NCBI RefSeq assembly: GCF_022201045.2
Contig: NC_068560.1
Span: forward strand, 27,173,501-27,237,500
From: Citrus sinensis
Taxonomy: Eukaryota; Streptophyta; Magnoliopsida; Sapindales; Rutaceae
Reading direction: 5' to 3'
DNA: 64,000 nt
Made by a program: the position numbers and the translations under genes. Below, piece after piece: positions 46,753 through 58,319 of the stretch. The stretch's first letter is position 1; each line of letters opens with the position of its first letter. The notes under the pieces are model-generated. The model ran no database searches, was not told the DNA's origin, and saw only the letters and a list, made by a program, of their open reading frames with translations.

Positions 46753-47365
46753 GGGTAATTTTTAAAAACCTCCCTTGAGGTTTGGGCATATTACAAGTAG
46801 ATGATGAGAATTTATTTATTTATAAAAAATCATCTATCATCAGTTAACTTTAACTTTGACTGTTAGTTGACTGTGCAAAGACAATATTACCCTTAACAAC
46901 AGTTTATAGAAGGAAATAACTAAAAATAAATAAAAATTGTTGGCTATTTTACCCTCTTTAAATTATTGATATTTTCTTAAAGTTTCTACAAGAAAGATAA
47001 AATTAAAAATTTTAAAAATCCTTTTTAAATTATTGATATTTTCTTAAAGTTCCTACAAAAAAGATAAAATTAAAAACTTGAAAATGAAATAGTTATAATC
47101 TTTACTTATGATATTATAAATCTTTGGAATTGACAAGGATAAAATTGTCAAAAAATAGGATTTGTGCTTTTCGCACCAACAATTTTAATTTATTTTTAGT
47201 TATTTCCGTCTACAAACTGTTGTTAAGGGAAATATTGTCTTTGCACAGTCAACTAATGGTTAAAGTTAAAGTTAACTGACGATAGAGGTTTTTTATAAAT
47301 AAATAAATTCTCGCCATCTACTTGCAACAAACCCAAACCTTAGGGGAGGTTTTTAAAAATTACCC
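46753..47365. mobile_element. 613-bp Mutator-type MITE, copy 2, upstream of copy C
   Basis: A 10-bp duplication, cttcccaatt, flanks it (46743-46752 and 47366-47375). Ends and arms match copy 1 at 45083, with more differences between its own arms. Its unique middle is in the opposite orientation to copy 1 (the gtgcttttcgcacc stretch falls near the right arm here and near the left arm in copy 1). It lies in the probable promoter region of copy C. Confidence 0.87.
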
Positions 47366-48060
47366 CTTCCCAATTTCCCATTTTTGTCTCTGAGGACAAT
47401 TTGGACTTTTTACTGCTCTTCATGGGACACACTCGCACACCACCCTTAAATATATATATAAATTCTCCCTCCAATATGGTAATATATTTTCATAACAATC
47501 CTTAAAGTATATTATAATATCCATTCTATCCATTAAGTCTTACATTTTGCCCTAATACCCTTACTGTCATCAAAATTTCAGTTAAATTTAATGAATTCTT
47601 CTATTTATATTTTTCCATACTTCTATTTGTATTTTTCTTAATTTTAATTATAGTGAAGTTTATAATAATTATAGAGAGCTTTTCTCTTCATGATAATTTT
47701 TGTAAACTTCCCAATACTTAATTTAATTACAAAAATTAAATGAAATTATAATTATAAAAAATTGAAATTATAATTATATTTTGAGATTTATTTGTTTTAT
47801 TAAATATTTTATAGGTATTCTTATAATTATAATAATTTAATTTTTTAAAATTTTGTAGAGTAAAATAATCTTTTAATACATTTAGGGGTAAAATAGTTAT
47901 TTGTTAGTGTCAAAGTAGTTGATTGATATAAGTTTAAAAACAAAGGTGTTATAGAAAACATGTCAAAATTTTATGATGGTTAATGCACATATAACAAAAT
48001 AGAGGTGGTTTTTCCTAAATTGAATTAATTCTTTTACTTACTTCTTTTGGGGAATAAGGT

Positions 48061-48462
48061 TCCGTTTGGTACAATTTTTCAAGTAGAACTTATTTAAGTA
48101 GAGCTTTTGATAGTAGAACTTTTACCTAAAAAAATTTAATTGTTTGATTATCAATAAGAATTTTTATTAAAAATTTATGAAATTACCTTAATATGCAAGA
48201 TTTTCAAGTTATGTCATGAAAAGAATAAAATAAGATTGTCAAACAAGTAGAAGATATTTTGGATATTTTAACGTTTAAAAAAAAATTCAACTTATACTCC
48301 CAAAAGTCCCAAATTTGAGCTTTTTTCTAGTATAGACAAAATATCTTATTTAAGCTCTAAAAATTCTGCTAAAAAAAAACCAAACAACAATAAAAATTAT
48401 GATAAAAACTTATGAAATAAAATAAACACTTATAACCATTAGATAAGTCATACCAAACATGC
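48061..48462. mobile_element. Probable hAT-type MITE, about 402 bp
   Basis: The left end has ccgtttggtaca and the right end tgtcataccaaacatgc-type sequence, so gtttggta is inverted at both ends. The flanks are aataaggt (48053-48060) and actaaggt (48463-48470), an 8-bp duplication with one mismatch. The interior is AT-rich and non-coding. An 8-bp duplication fits the hAT superfamily. Confidence 0.55.
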
Positions 48463-48679
48463 ACTAAGGTCGGCTCTAGAGTAATAGAGGCTTAAATGAT
48501 TTTTTTTATGAGACGTCATTACGTTAAATAGCTTTAACACTAAAAAAAAAGAGAATTCAGAATTTAATTAATTTTTAACTATATGAATATCAACGATCAA
48601 CAGAATAGTAAGAAACTTTAAAAAAGAAAAGTATCAATAAGATATCTTTTGTGCTCTCTTTAGAACTATTATTTCAAGA

Positions 48680-48715
<36 letters not shown>
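48680..48715. repeat. Compound (AT)n(AG)n microsatellite
   Basis: About eight AT units followed by ten AG units, without interruption. Confidence 0.95.
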
Positions 48716-49719
48716 CAAGAAATTTCATGAAGTTAAATAATTAAGTTCTCTTTAAATAGATAAGAAATTTAATCATTTTCTTAGAAAACTAATAATAAAT
48801 TAATAGTTAGACAATATTATTAGTTATAACTCTTTGGCATTAAGATCGTCAAATGTAGAATTTGTATAAAAATTCTTAATTGTAAGACAATTATTAATTG
48901 AAGAGAGGGCTAAAAAATAGGCTTTCCTACATAAGTAAATTAAAATATTTATTAATTTGAGTATATCATAGAAATACCAAAAAACAATTAGGATCCTCTT
49001 GACGTATATAGGCCCTAGATGACCACAATGGGCTCTCCTAACATATGGGATTCTAAGCAACTGCATAATTCACATATATTTAAAACTATTGATCCTTAAA
49101 CGAAAAAAAAAAAATCTGCTATTGCAGATTTGCTAAGTAAATATGATAAGTTAGATCAAATACTATTTTTTTATTACTTAAATGTAATTTTTCTTTTTAT
49201 AATTTTATAAGAAACAATAAAGTGAATTGTCTCTCTTTTTTTTTTAATACCATGGTAGAATTTTATTGATAAATGCAATTAAAACTTTGTCAAGATAAGA
49301 ATAATGCATTGAAATTGAAGTCTAACTTGAAAATTACTCCGAAAGAAAAAAAAAAAGTATCCTCCCATACACATGAAAAATTCAAATCATCGATCTAAAA
49401 AATAAAGTAAGGAAGTATCTACTACTTAATTAAGTAATGATTTATAAGTGTCCACTACTTAATTAGGGAATAATTTGTAAAACAAGACAACAAACATACT
49501 TGAGAAAATATAACATGAAAAAATTGAGTTTTCTTTTAAGAATAAAAGGGTAGAATAGCTAATTCATTCTAAAGCTGAAGATAAGGATTTCCATGAAAAT
49601 ATATGTAACTTCGCTTCCTTAATGGAAAAATGTTAAAAATTGAGGGGCCCAATGGACAAACCACAAAATTAAAAAGAAAAATAAGCAAACTCTTCTACTC
49701 TCTCTGACCTCGGTCACTC

Positions 49720-50830
49720 TCGTAGGCTCAGACTTATGAATTCATAGACTCGCCGTTTCAACTCAGCTCAATCTCTCTTTCAACTCGGGCATGACGTCTC
49801 CGTTCAGGTACAACGCAGGATCGCATGTAAGTGTTTACTTTACATTAGACATTTTATTCGTGTAATTTGTGATTTTGATTATTCTCTCTATTCGTTGTAT
49901 TATAACTTATAATGTTTGTGATATTGAAATCTTAGTTGATGATTATTCAATGGAAGCACCGGAATTGTGCTTTTAAAGCATATTTGTTTCTACCATTTCA
50001 GAAACATTAAAGCTTTTTTAATATTTTAGTTGCGGGTACGAAAAAGTTTTGATTTTTAGCTACTTGAAAGCTTTCAGACGATGATGTTAGGGTTTAGGGT
50101 TTTAGTTTAGATTTTGATGGTTGTTTATAGTTGTAAGCGAACTTGTACAATTAAATGAGTTACTGCCTTGGATTACATGCATCAATGTTTTCAGCATTTG
50201 TGTTTTAGAAAAGTCCTATCACATTTGTATACCTTGAGAGTTCACGCACGTACGTGTGTGCATAACTCACACATACATAAACTTATGCTCATGCTATACA
50301 TGCATGGACAGCAGCACACGTGCATACATGTGCATGAAGTTTGCGTGAATTTCACGCAGAAGCAAACAAACCTTAAAAATCTTGGTTGTGGTGAAACCAC
50401 GGGCGTGTACCGTGTGCACTTCTAGTTTCGGATACTTTCTCAATTTGAAAACTAAGTTGTGCTATTAAATAAAAAATCTAATAGGATTATAACATTTAAG
50501 TTGCCAGCGCATGTATTCCCGGAAAGTCTATTCAATCCTGCACCGTAAGTTTAAAAATGGAAAACAAATAAGGGGTGGGAAAGTAATTTGAGAAAGGAAT
50601 CCAAAGTGAGGCGGTTACAAAATTTCCTCTTAGTGACCTGTTGAGCACTATTTAAGTCGAGTTTTAGCCCTTGAAGACATCGATATATTAAAGCTAACCA
50701 TACACAAGTGATTAGAAACATCTCTCTGTTAGAAATGCCTCCGGTTAAAATTAGAATAGTAGAAGAAAATGAAGATGAAATGGATGGGATCACGGTGCAA
50801 TTCGAAGATCAGATCAGGATCATCCCGTAA
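49720..50830 (+). repeat. Duplicated 5' block D of the IDM3-like cluster (partner 36990-38650)
   Basis: Collinear with block A through the leader, promoter and first coding exon. It is shorter and lacks the 41-bp doublet. Together with the coding match this makes copies A and D products of a duplication of at least 3 kb, now about 12.5 kb apart in direct orientation and separated by copies B and C on the other strand. Confidence 0.85.
50649..50656 (+). promoter_or_regulatory. TATA-like element of IDM3-like copy D
   Basis: tatttaag, 79 bases upstream of the ATG at 50735, in the same conserved position as tatataag of copy A. Confidence 0.45.
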
Positions 50831-52033
50831 GTACTTGGGACCCTCAGTTGTCAATGGAGGGTTCTGAGGTTTGACAAGCTCTTTTCTTCAAATGTGTTGA
50901 TTTTATGTTATCGAGTTCTTATTTTTAGTTGGCAATATCATGCGTTCAAGTATTAATATTCCATTATATTTTTTCGTTTTTCCCGTTTTCTTTTCTTTAC
51001 TGCGTCTACAAACTATGACAAACTTAAGGTCTTTTGGCAGGTTTGGGAAAACAACAGAAATTGATGAACCAGAACATGATAATCCTCAGCAACATGTCCT
51101 TGATGTGGCTCCTCTCAATAGCATGCCATATATTGGTCCACCTACACCCCCTAGCGATTTTGGTTCAACGTCGAGGAAGCAAGAGACTGAAGCTGCAGAA
51201 AATGTTGGTCCAGCAATGGTATTTCTTCCTTCCTACTCAACTCGTGAGGAGTTGGATAACATCATAGCTGTAACCAAAACTGGTGTAGCACTGACTGGTG
51301 TTGCCGCTTTGGGGAAGGTGGGGACAGGAATTGGAGCAGTTGACATTGCAGAATCAGATGACTCATATGCATTTCGGGTAGCCCTCCCTGGTGTAGCAAG
51401 GGATGAAAGTAAGTTCTATTGCTGTTAGGCATTCAATCAATTTGATTTAAGAGTTCATGATTGCTTACTAAAAAATGTTATCTGTGCAAGAAAAGTTCAT
51501 TTTTTCTTGCACTGAAGAGGCCATACTCATCTATTTAGTATTTTATAATCTTCAAGAAATGATAATTGAAAAAAAAAAAGGAAAAGAAGAAAGGATTATA
51601 ATCAATCATGTGGTACTGGGAGTAGCTTGTTACGATAAGCACAAACATCTTCAAATCTTTATGTTCTTTGTGATTAGCTTTTGTTCACTTATTGCTGTAA
51701 ATTGTCGTTGTTATCTTTTCCCACTTGTCCCTGCTTTATACTGTTGAATTTGCTTTGTTATTTGATTTGATAATTAACTTTTTGGGTGCAGAGGATTTCA
51801 CTTGTGACATCGATCCTGATGGAAAGGTAACAATTAAGGGAGTAACCACAACTGGTGAAAAGACTGTGTGCAAGCAAAATCAAGTCTTTAAGATGCTAAC
51901 ACAGAATCTTTCCCCACCCGGGCATTTCTCTATCTCATTCAAGCTACCAGGTCCTGTGAACACCGAAGACTTTACCGGTAAATTCGGTACGGATGGAATA
52001 CTTGAAGGCCTTGTGAAAAAGAGTGTTGCTTAG
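50735..52033 (+). CDS. IDM3-like alpha-crystallin-domain protein, copy D
   Basis: Three exons, 50735-50826, 51041-51408 and 51792-52033, join in frame to 233 residues. Exon 1 encodes an acidic leader ending FEDQIRIIP, absent from copies B and C but shared with copy A. The domain blocks are [20 protein letters not shown] (residues about 87-106), [15 protein letters not shown] (142-156), [28 protein letters not shown] and [12 protein letters not shown] at the end. This is the closest match in the window to the classic IDM3 layout ([18 protein letters not shown]-x-F-x-C). Arabidopsis IDM3 is a small HSP20-like nuclear factor that supports IDM1-dependent histone acetylation and DNA demethylation. 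Transfer of that role is inference. All splice sites are GT-AG; no lesion is seen. It is probably the ancestral-type, working member. Confidence 0.9.
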
Positions 52034-52911
52034 AAGTATCCAGCTTGGAAAAGTCTGCTTTGTTACAAAGTAGGACTAGTTTGAGTTCGGGATGGTGAAA
52101 TCTATCCCTAGTAGTTGCAGCTTAAGACTTTGAGTTTAATACCTGTGTTTAGGAATACAGAAGCGTTTTATCTTTGTTCTGCATCGTCTGTTTTCAACTT
52201 CTAATCTTTGTGTCTTCCTTTTCAGTTGTTTAATAATATCTGAGTGTTTCTCTTATGAAAATTTTGTGCCTCAATTGTGAGATTGTTCTTCTTATATCCA
52301 CTTAATTACACTCACGCTCATTGATAAACTTTAATCATGGGAAAATCAACTTGACAGGTACAAAAGTGTATGATCATGATTTTAAAATCCAGTAATCCAA
52401 ATGTATCCTCATCAAGCAATCACGAATTGCAAGATTTCCCCATCAGCCACTCTCTGTAGGTTTTTTAAATTTTCTTTTCCACATAAAAATGGTGCACTCG
52501 CCACATACAAGAAACAGATGGGTTGTGTATGGGTAAGCGCCTTCAAGACTCAGTGGGCTTATTAACAACCGAAAAATTGATCCAATTCAAGCGCCATTGA
52601 CATTTCAAGATACTAGCATGTAGCAATTAGCTCATATTCAATTGATAATCATTTATCAGAAACTAAAAATTTCAGCAATCATATTCTAGGTTAGCCTCCA
52701 TATTAAGAATTTGGCATTACAGTTCCTTGCCTAATTGAACACCTAAACGTAAAAGATCAATCCAGAATTGCCAACATAGAATAGCGTATAAAAGAAAACA
52801 AAATTTGCTTGTAGCTCTTTAACCAAAAATTTAAAAAATAAGAAATGAAATAACATCATAATAGAAAAGAATTGTTTCATAGTCTCTCTTCTCTCACAAT
52901 CACAATGATCT
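52034..52911. other. Intergenic between convergent genes, no gene
   Basis: 3' UTR of copy D on the left and of the minus-strand gene on the right. No coding exon. Confidence 0.55.
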
Positions 52912-53583
52912 TCATCTACCTCTTCTTTTACTCTTTGTAAGAAACTCTCCCATAACCTTTGGAGCACAAACCCTAAATTCATGAATCAATTTCATTGCCT
53001 CCTCTCTCCTTAACCTCAAACTCATCAAAGCACCAAAACAACACAACCCAAAGATCCAATTTTGAACATTTTTCTTAAACCCTTTGATCAATATAATCCC
53101 AAACAAACCAACAAAAATGTCACTTCTAAATCCTCTCCCAGAATACAAAAACAAAGAACCCAAAATCACCAAAGACACCAGAAACCCTAAATTTCCCTTT
53201 CTTCTTCTTTTCCACCAACTAAACCCTCCTCCTCCAAAACCCTTCCAGAACCCTGGTCCCCCACCGTCTCCACCATTAAATTCTTCAATAAAAAGATCAA
53301 AAGGTTGTGGTAAAATCTTGAGATTAGAAGCCAAAATTGAGACCAATTGAAGCACCAACCTTGTTGATCTTTGATAACCAGATCGCCTTTTGGTCCTTTT
53401 TGCACATACGATTGCTTTTTGGATATGGGTTTTGTGTGACTGCGAAAAAGAACACCGGAAAAATGGCAACTTTGTAGCGAAGCCAGGGTTTTGAACAAAA
53501 GTGTATGTTTCAACAACTGGGTTCAAGAAAAGAGAGTGATTTGAGAGAAGAAAATGGGATTTGAATTGAAGGGTTTGAGGCAT
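52912..53583 (-). CDS. Unrecognised protein, probably plastid-targeted and membrane-bound
   Basis: Single-exon frame of 223 residues with plant-like codon use. The first 60 or so residues are rich in Ser, His, Phe and Lys and poor in acidic residues, as in chloroplast transit peptides. A Gly-rich linker (GGDGGGPGFWKGFGGGGFSW, residues 104-123) is followed by a basic KRRRKG and three hydrophobic segments: about 132-147, 155-168 and 176-188. The tail is basic (TKSKRRGR). I do not recognise the family. The layout (transit-like leader, Gly-rich stretch, short membrane helices) is that of several small plastid envelope or thylakoid proteins. The start is the first ATG. No close neighbour suggests a role. 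Confidence 0.7.
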   Translation of the reverse strand: MPQTLQFKSHFLLSNHSLFLNPVVETYTFVQNPGFATKLPFFRCSFSQSHKTHIQKAIVCAKRTKRRSGYQRSTRLVLQLVSILASNLKILPQPFDLFIEEFNGGDGGGPGFWKGFGGGGFSWWKRRRKGNLGFLVSLVILGSLFLYSGRGFRSDIFVGLFGIILIKGFKKNVQNWIFGLCCFGALMSLRLRREEAMKLIHEFRVCAPKVMGEFLTKSKRRGR

Positions 53584-54699
53584 TTTTTAGTTTCTATTGC
53601 TCATGCGAAGAAGAAGAAGAACTAGTGACCGTTACGAATTTGAAAATCTGGGGAGGAGCTTCGTGTTAACGAATTAGTGGCTTGAAACTGTTTATGGTTC
53701 ATTGGATTTTGAAAAGTTTGCCCCACCTTTAATATGGGCCCTAAATTTGATAAACTGGGAAAAAAATTGGTTTTGCAAGTGAATTTTTTTTTTAACACCC
53801 CAAAAAAAAAAAAGAATTGATAAAGTGAAATTAACGAACTTTCTAATTACAATGATAAAAACAGAAAGTAATTGGTAATGATACAAACAAAAAAATTTCC
53901 CCCTGAAATCCTTAATAGGGAATGGTTTAATCCTTGAAAGTAATAATATTTTCAAGTTCCATGGTTTGGCTACTAAAAACTGTCTACCAAAAAAAGGCAT
54001 TAAAGATAAACTACTTTCTTAATAGTTTATTATTATTATTATTTTTTGACTTGTTAGTAGTTAATTAACTGGTCATTAAATGGCTTTAATGTCCAAGTTA
54101 GGCATTTTATTGAGCCAAGAATGCAAAAGGAGAGTACTACCAACTTCAAATTTCTAACATGGGGCACAAGCTTCAATTGAACGAATTTTGCATATTTGTG
54201 GGTTTCAAACCGGGACCAAAACATTTTTTTTTTTTTTTTTTTTTCTGTTTACCAAGTTTTCCAGACTTTCTTGGGGGTTCATCAATGATAGTATACCCCT
54301 TACTATCAACCAATAAAAGAGGAAGACACGTTGTTTTAGTATTTTTGCTAGCTGCATTTATGATGGTAATGGAATGTGGAGACACTGATTGAGAAAGGCA
54401 GCTCAATTCCCGTTGTAAGTGGATGAGAATGCAATTCATGGATTATTATTCTATTGGCAACAATTGTGCTTTTAGTGACAGATGATGGCAATAGGTAACA
54501 AACCCTCTTAATGGCATAGCTACTATCCACCATGTATTGCACAATCTCAATGAGCAGGCCACATATACACTCATTGATCCTAGCCCAGAAGTAAATGTCA
54601 AGACAGATTCTTCCATCTTTCTGCAAAGTTAACTTTCTCTTTGTGTTGTCTCTCAGGATCAACAAAGTTACAAACTAGTTAACTTTTGCAGGAAGAATC
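53584..54699. other. Intergenic, bidirectional promoter region, no gene
   Basis: Separates two divergent genes. AT-rich, with a long poly-T run near 54224-54244. A probable 5' UTR acceptor for the right-hand gene (acttttgcag, ending at 54691) suggests a leader exon somewhere upstream. The minus-strand frames at 54173-54866 are shadows. Confidence 0.5.
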
Positions 54700-56864
54700 A
54701 TGAAGTACAGTTTTGCCACTTGTGGAAATGATAAGGCTAGCATGGGAAGAAGTTTAGATAAAGAAAATCCCACCCGTTGTTCGGTATCTGGGGGGAAGCC
54801 AAACCGGTGTATAATTTTTCCGGCAAATGTTAGTATGGTTGCTGAAGCTCTAGAAAGAAGAAACAAGGACTGGTGAGACTTCTTAATACTTGCATATGTT
54901 TGAATTATGTCCTATGGTAAAGTTCGTTATGTAGCAATAACTACTGACTGTCCTTTGCAGGATTGTGCGGGCAAAAGTTGCTAGTGATTTGATTGTGCAA
55001 ATTGCTGATTCTTGCTTTCACTTACACAAGGTTTGCTGAATAAATTGATGCATCTCTATGTCTGGTACTTTTTTCTTTTTTTTTTTTCTATTGTCTCATC
55101 ATTGAAGTGATGCATAGGGATCAAATACATTGCTTTGCAACATTGGTAGTATTGATTTTGCAAAATTGAGATGTTTTAACTTGCAATGTCCTGGTGAATC
55201 ATACGGTCTTTTGAGACAAAGCCTCATGATTTGAGATCTATATTCTCAAAGTCAAAGCTTATAACTCACCAATTTTTGGCATGCAGCTTGCAATGGTCTC
55301 GAAAAGTGAATACTTAAACAGAATTGTATTCAAAAGGCGAAGCAATGGAGAGAAAGAAAACAATCCAACGATCTTCATCAGCAATTTTCCAGGTGGAATA
55401 GAAATTTTCGAACTAGTAGTGAAATTCTGTTATGGATGGAAAGTTGATGTTACAGCAACCAACATTGCTGCACTGTATTCGGCCGCAAATTTCTTGGAAA
55501 TGAGCGATGATCTTGACCAAGGAAATCTAATAACCAAAACAGAAGCCTTTTTAAGTTTTTCTATACTTTCATCATGGAAGGATACATTTCAGATCCTGAA
55601 AAGCTGCGAATCCATACAGTCATGGGCCAAAGAGTTGCATATCTTGAAACGTTGCTCTGAAGCCATTGCATTGAAGGCCAGCATAAACAAAAAGGGATTT
55701 GCTTTTCATGATGGTGATGCACAGGGCGCTCTAGCAAACAATGTAGAAGACTGGGAAAAGGAAGGCAGAGCTGACAGTTGGTGGTTTGAAGATGTTTCAT
55801 CCCTTCGAATAGATCATTTTATTGAAGTAATCAATTCCATTAAAAGAAAAGGAATCACATCAGAGCTTGTAGGATCATGCATAGCTAAGTGGACTTCAAA
55901 ATGGCTTTCCCAAATCACTTCTGGTCTCAACAATGTTACCCCCAAGCAGTTGACTCACCAATTACGCCGAGTCACAACTGAAAGTTTGATTAGGATCTTG
56001 CCTGAGGAGGAAAATGCAGTTTCTTGCAACTTTCTACTTCACCTTCTCAAGTTGGGGCTGATGATGAAAATTAATGCTGAATTATTGAAAAAGCTAGAAA
56101 GAAGAATAGCGTTCATGTTAGAGCACTGCCACGTTTCGGATCTCTTGGTTAGGAATTATGGAGAAAATGATACTGTTTACCATGTAGGCATTGTTGTTAG
56201 AGTGGTCGAATGTTATGTTTCTTTTGTTCTAAGAAATCCAGCTCCAAGAATATTTGTAGTTGGAAGGTTGGTAGATGGCTATCTCACACTAATTGCAAGA
56301 GACAAGAACCTTGCAGCCAAGAGATTTCAACTACTAGCTGAAGCACTTCCGAAAAGTGCTAGAGTTTGTGATGATAATCTTTACAGAGCCATGGACATCT
56401 ATCTCAAGGTAAGGTAGTTATTTCAGTCATTTGCCATAGGCCATTTCCACATGCCGCGCTTTTAAGTTCATGTATTTGTTTTTGTAACTTGATTGCAGGC
56501 ACACCCTGACCTAACAGAAGAGGAAAGGACTAGTGTCAGTAGAGCCATGGAATTTCATAAACTATCTCAAGAAGCTCGCCAGCACATGATGAAAAATGAA
56601 CGGCTGCCCTTAAAAATGAGAGCACGGTATATCCTTCTTGAACAAGTGAACATAACAAAGGTAATGACAGCTGGAGGATCAAATTTCTGCAGAACAAAGG
56701 GACAGGCAATTATCAGAGTGAGTAAAGGTTTGGAGAAAGGACGGATGTCTTCTCATAAGGAGATCAAGGTGATGAAAAAAGAAGTTGAGACGATGAAGAT
56801 GCAACTGAATCAATTGCAAATGTGCAAAACACAGCTTCAGAATCAAGTCAAGTCATGGCGCTAG
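54700..56864 (+). CDS. BTB/POZ and NPH3 domain protein (NPH3/RPT2-like family)
   Basis: Four exons, 54700-54872, 54961-55030, 55287-56408 and 56499-56864, join in frame to 576 residues. The N-terminal region (about 58-150) is the BTB-like part, starting with the family Trp (KDW-IVRAKVASDLIVQI) and including LAMVSKSEYLNR and FELVVKFCYGW. The NPH3 domain begins near SWWFEDVSSLRIDHFIEVIN and includes the conserved RAMDIYLKAHPDLTEEER, split by the last intron. The C-terminus has a heptad-like coiled coil (KKEVETMKMQLNQLQ). Family members act as substrate adaptors for CUL3 ubiquitin ligases, often at the plasma membrane in blue-light or auxin signalling. The exon pattern and short N-terminus suggest the At5g17580 or At3g22104 subgroup, not NPH3 itself. 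No lesion seen. Confidence 0.92.
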
Positions 56865-57660
56865 TTTGAAGATAGACAATTTCATGTTTGTGTTTAAAAC
56901 TTGCCGCCTAAGACATGTTTTCTATGAAATCCTCAGTGATGATGCTCTACGAATTTTGAATTCTAGCAGTAATAGTTTCATTAATCCTTGACCTCAACGA
57001 TGTTCATGACAGGTTATATCCCAAAGCAAATTAGCTATCAAATTAAATTCTGTGAAATGAACCGTTTTGAAAAGAAATATTAGATCGGAGATACCTGCCA
57101 AATAAAGTAAATAAATAAAGAAGTTGGAATTCAATACAACTGGGTTCTCTATTTGTTCCGAGTATTGGTTTAGGACAAATGCTAGATGTGGCATATTGCG
57201 TCAGTGTTATTACATCTACATGTTTAATTGTTTTCATCAATTGTATCAATGTCATATATCTTTCATCGCTGTCATTACTTCATTTTGCTTACATTTCATC
57301 ATATTCTGTCTCTGTCTCCCTGCCAAGTAGCAGATGCAGTCAATATCAATTCACATAATGAAAAATAACTGACCTTTTATGTATATATAAGTAACGGATA
57401 ATCACATATCTGTTTTTATAGAGGTAACACCAAAAATCATTGTTGTACTTCTGCAAGCAATGCCAGTGCTTTGAGTGAAGCATTTAAACGACAAATATGT
57501 ATAATTACACAAATATATGGTAATCACAACGAATACACGTAACACAAATAGCAAAATATTAATACGACATATCTAGAAAAGGAAATGATGAAGAAATAAT
57601 ACGTGTTGAACTGCAGTTAGCAAAAATGCATTTCGCGGAACCCAAATGGCAGAACTCAAT
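56865..57660. other. Intergenic, no gene seen
   Basis: 3' UTR of the NPH3-like gene and AT-rich sequence. The overlapping short frames around 57000-57330 on both strands have no family features. Confidence 0.5.
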
Positions 57661-57666
57661 GTTTCT

Positions 57667-57674
57667 TATATAAA
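57667..57674 (+). promoter_or_regulatory. TATA box
   Basis: tatataaa lies 71 bases upstream of the ATG at 57738, a close fit to plant TATA spacing with a short leader. Confidence 0.6.
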
Positions 57675-57737
57675 GTGAAATGTTGTGTTGTTCCCTGAAC
57701 ACTGCTCATTCTGTTGGCCTACTTCTAATTCAGTTAC

Positions 57738-58316
57738 ATGATGAGCAACACAATGAAAACACAAAGTATTATCATTGCAGAAGCAGAAGGCAGCTGTGGA
57801 GAGAATAGGATCAGGCAAAGCAGCAGTGACATCATAGAAACTGATAAGTTATGGCCATTCAGGCTCAAACTTACGACAGATCACATTCGTTGGGACAGCC
57901 TAAAGGTTCCACCTTCAGAGGCATTTGAAGAGCACATTTTAGCAAATCTTGATGAAGCTAGCCGTAAACTTTTGGATGCATACATTCCTATTGAGCTACA
58001 CATTGCTGATGCTGATGCTTGCGAGACTTACAAAGTGAAGTTGGTCAAGAAAGACTCATTTTGGTTTGAGCCACTGCCTGACGTCGGACAGAAAAAGAAA
58101 ATATCCTGGTGTCACAAGTTATCCCTGGAGGAGGAGACTTCCAATGATACTTTAAAGTCCAGGGAGGAATTTGCTTATTCTGTTGAACCTTTCAGGCACA
58201 TTATGAAGAAACGAAATCTCAGTTATAATCAAGAGATTGGTTTTCGCTGGTCTGGCAGCAAAGGTGTCATCAAATTTGACTTCTCAGTTTTGTATGCACC
58301 CTGGTGGGACTCTTAA
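57738..58316 (+). CDS. Unrecognised 192-residue protein, possibly B3-like
   Basis: Single-exon frame with plant-like composition and a well placed TATA box. The product is mixed alpha/beta, without signal peptide or membrane segment. It begins with a polar leader, then LWPFRLKLTTDHIRWDSLKV, a middle with YIPIELHIADADACETYKVK, and ends SYNQEIGFRWSGSKGVIKFD-FSVLYAPWW. The order of a positioning strand, a short loop and a final 'G-x-x-W ... F-x-F-S-V-L' strand recalls the B3 fold of small plant DNA-binding proteins. I could not match diagnostic residues, so this is only a guess. A probable 3' UTR intron follows (donor gaggtaaat near 58335, acceptor tgtgcag at 58470). Confidence 0.7.
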   Translation: MMSNTMKTQSIIIAEAEGSCGENRIRQSSSDIIETDKLWPFRLKLTTDHIRWDSLKVPPSEAFEEHILANLDEASRKLLDAYIPIELHIADADACETYKVKLVKKDSFWFEPLPDVGQKKKISWCHKLSLEEETSNDTLKSREEFAYSVEPFRHIMKKRNLSYNQEIGFRWSGSKGVIKFDFSVLYAPWWDS

Positions 58317-58319
58317 CAG

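Larger units (their letters stand above)
47376..49700. other. Intergenic between copies C and D, rich in transposon relics
   Basis: No gene. Contains the probable hAT-type MITE at 48061-48462. Next to it, from about 48471 (ggtcggctctagagtaatagaggc) to about 49040 (tataggccctagatgaccac), is a stretch resembling a common plant hAT-like repeat. At about 49230-49310, a poly-T run followed by gaattttattgataaa may be a LINE 3' end fragment. Confidence 0.5.

Noticed and set aside
54224-54244. Long poly-T run as another retroposon tail
   Set aside because: No direct repeat flanks it. Poly-T runs at 3291, 21220, 22723, 34058 and 42419 fail for the same reason.
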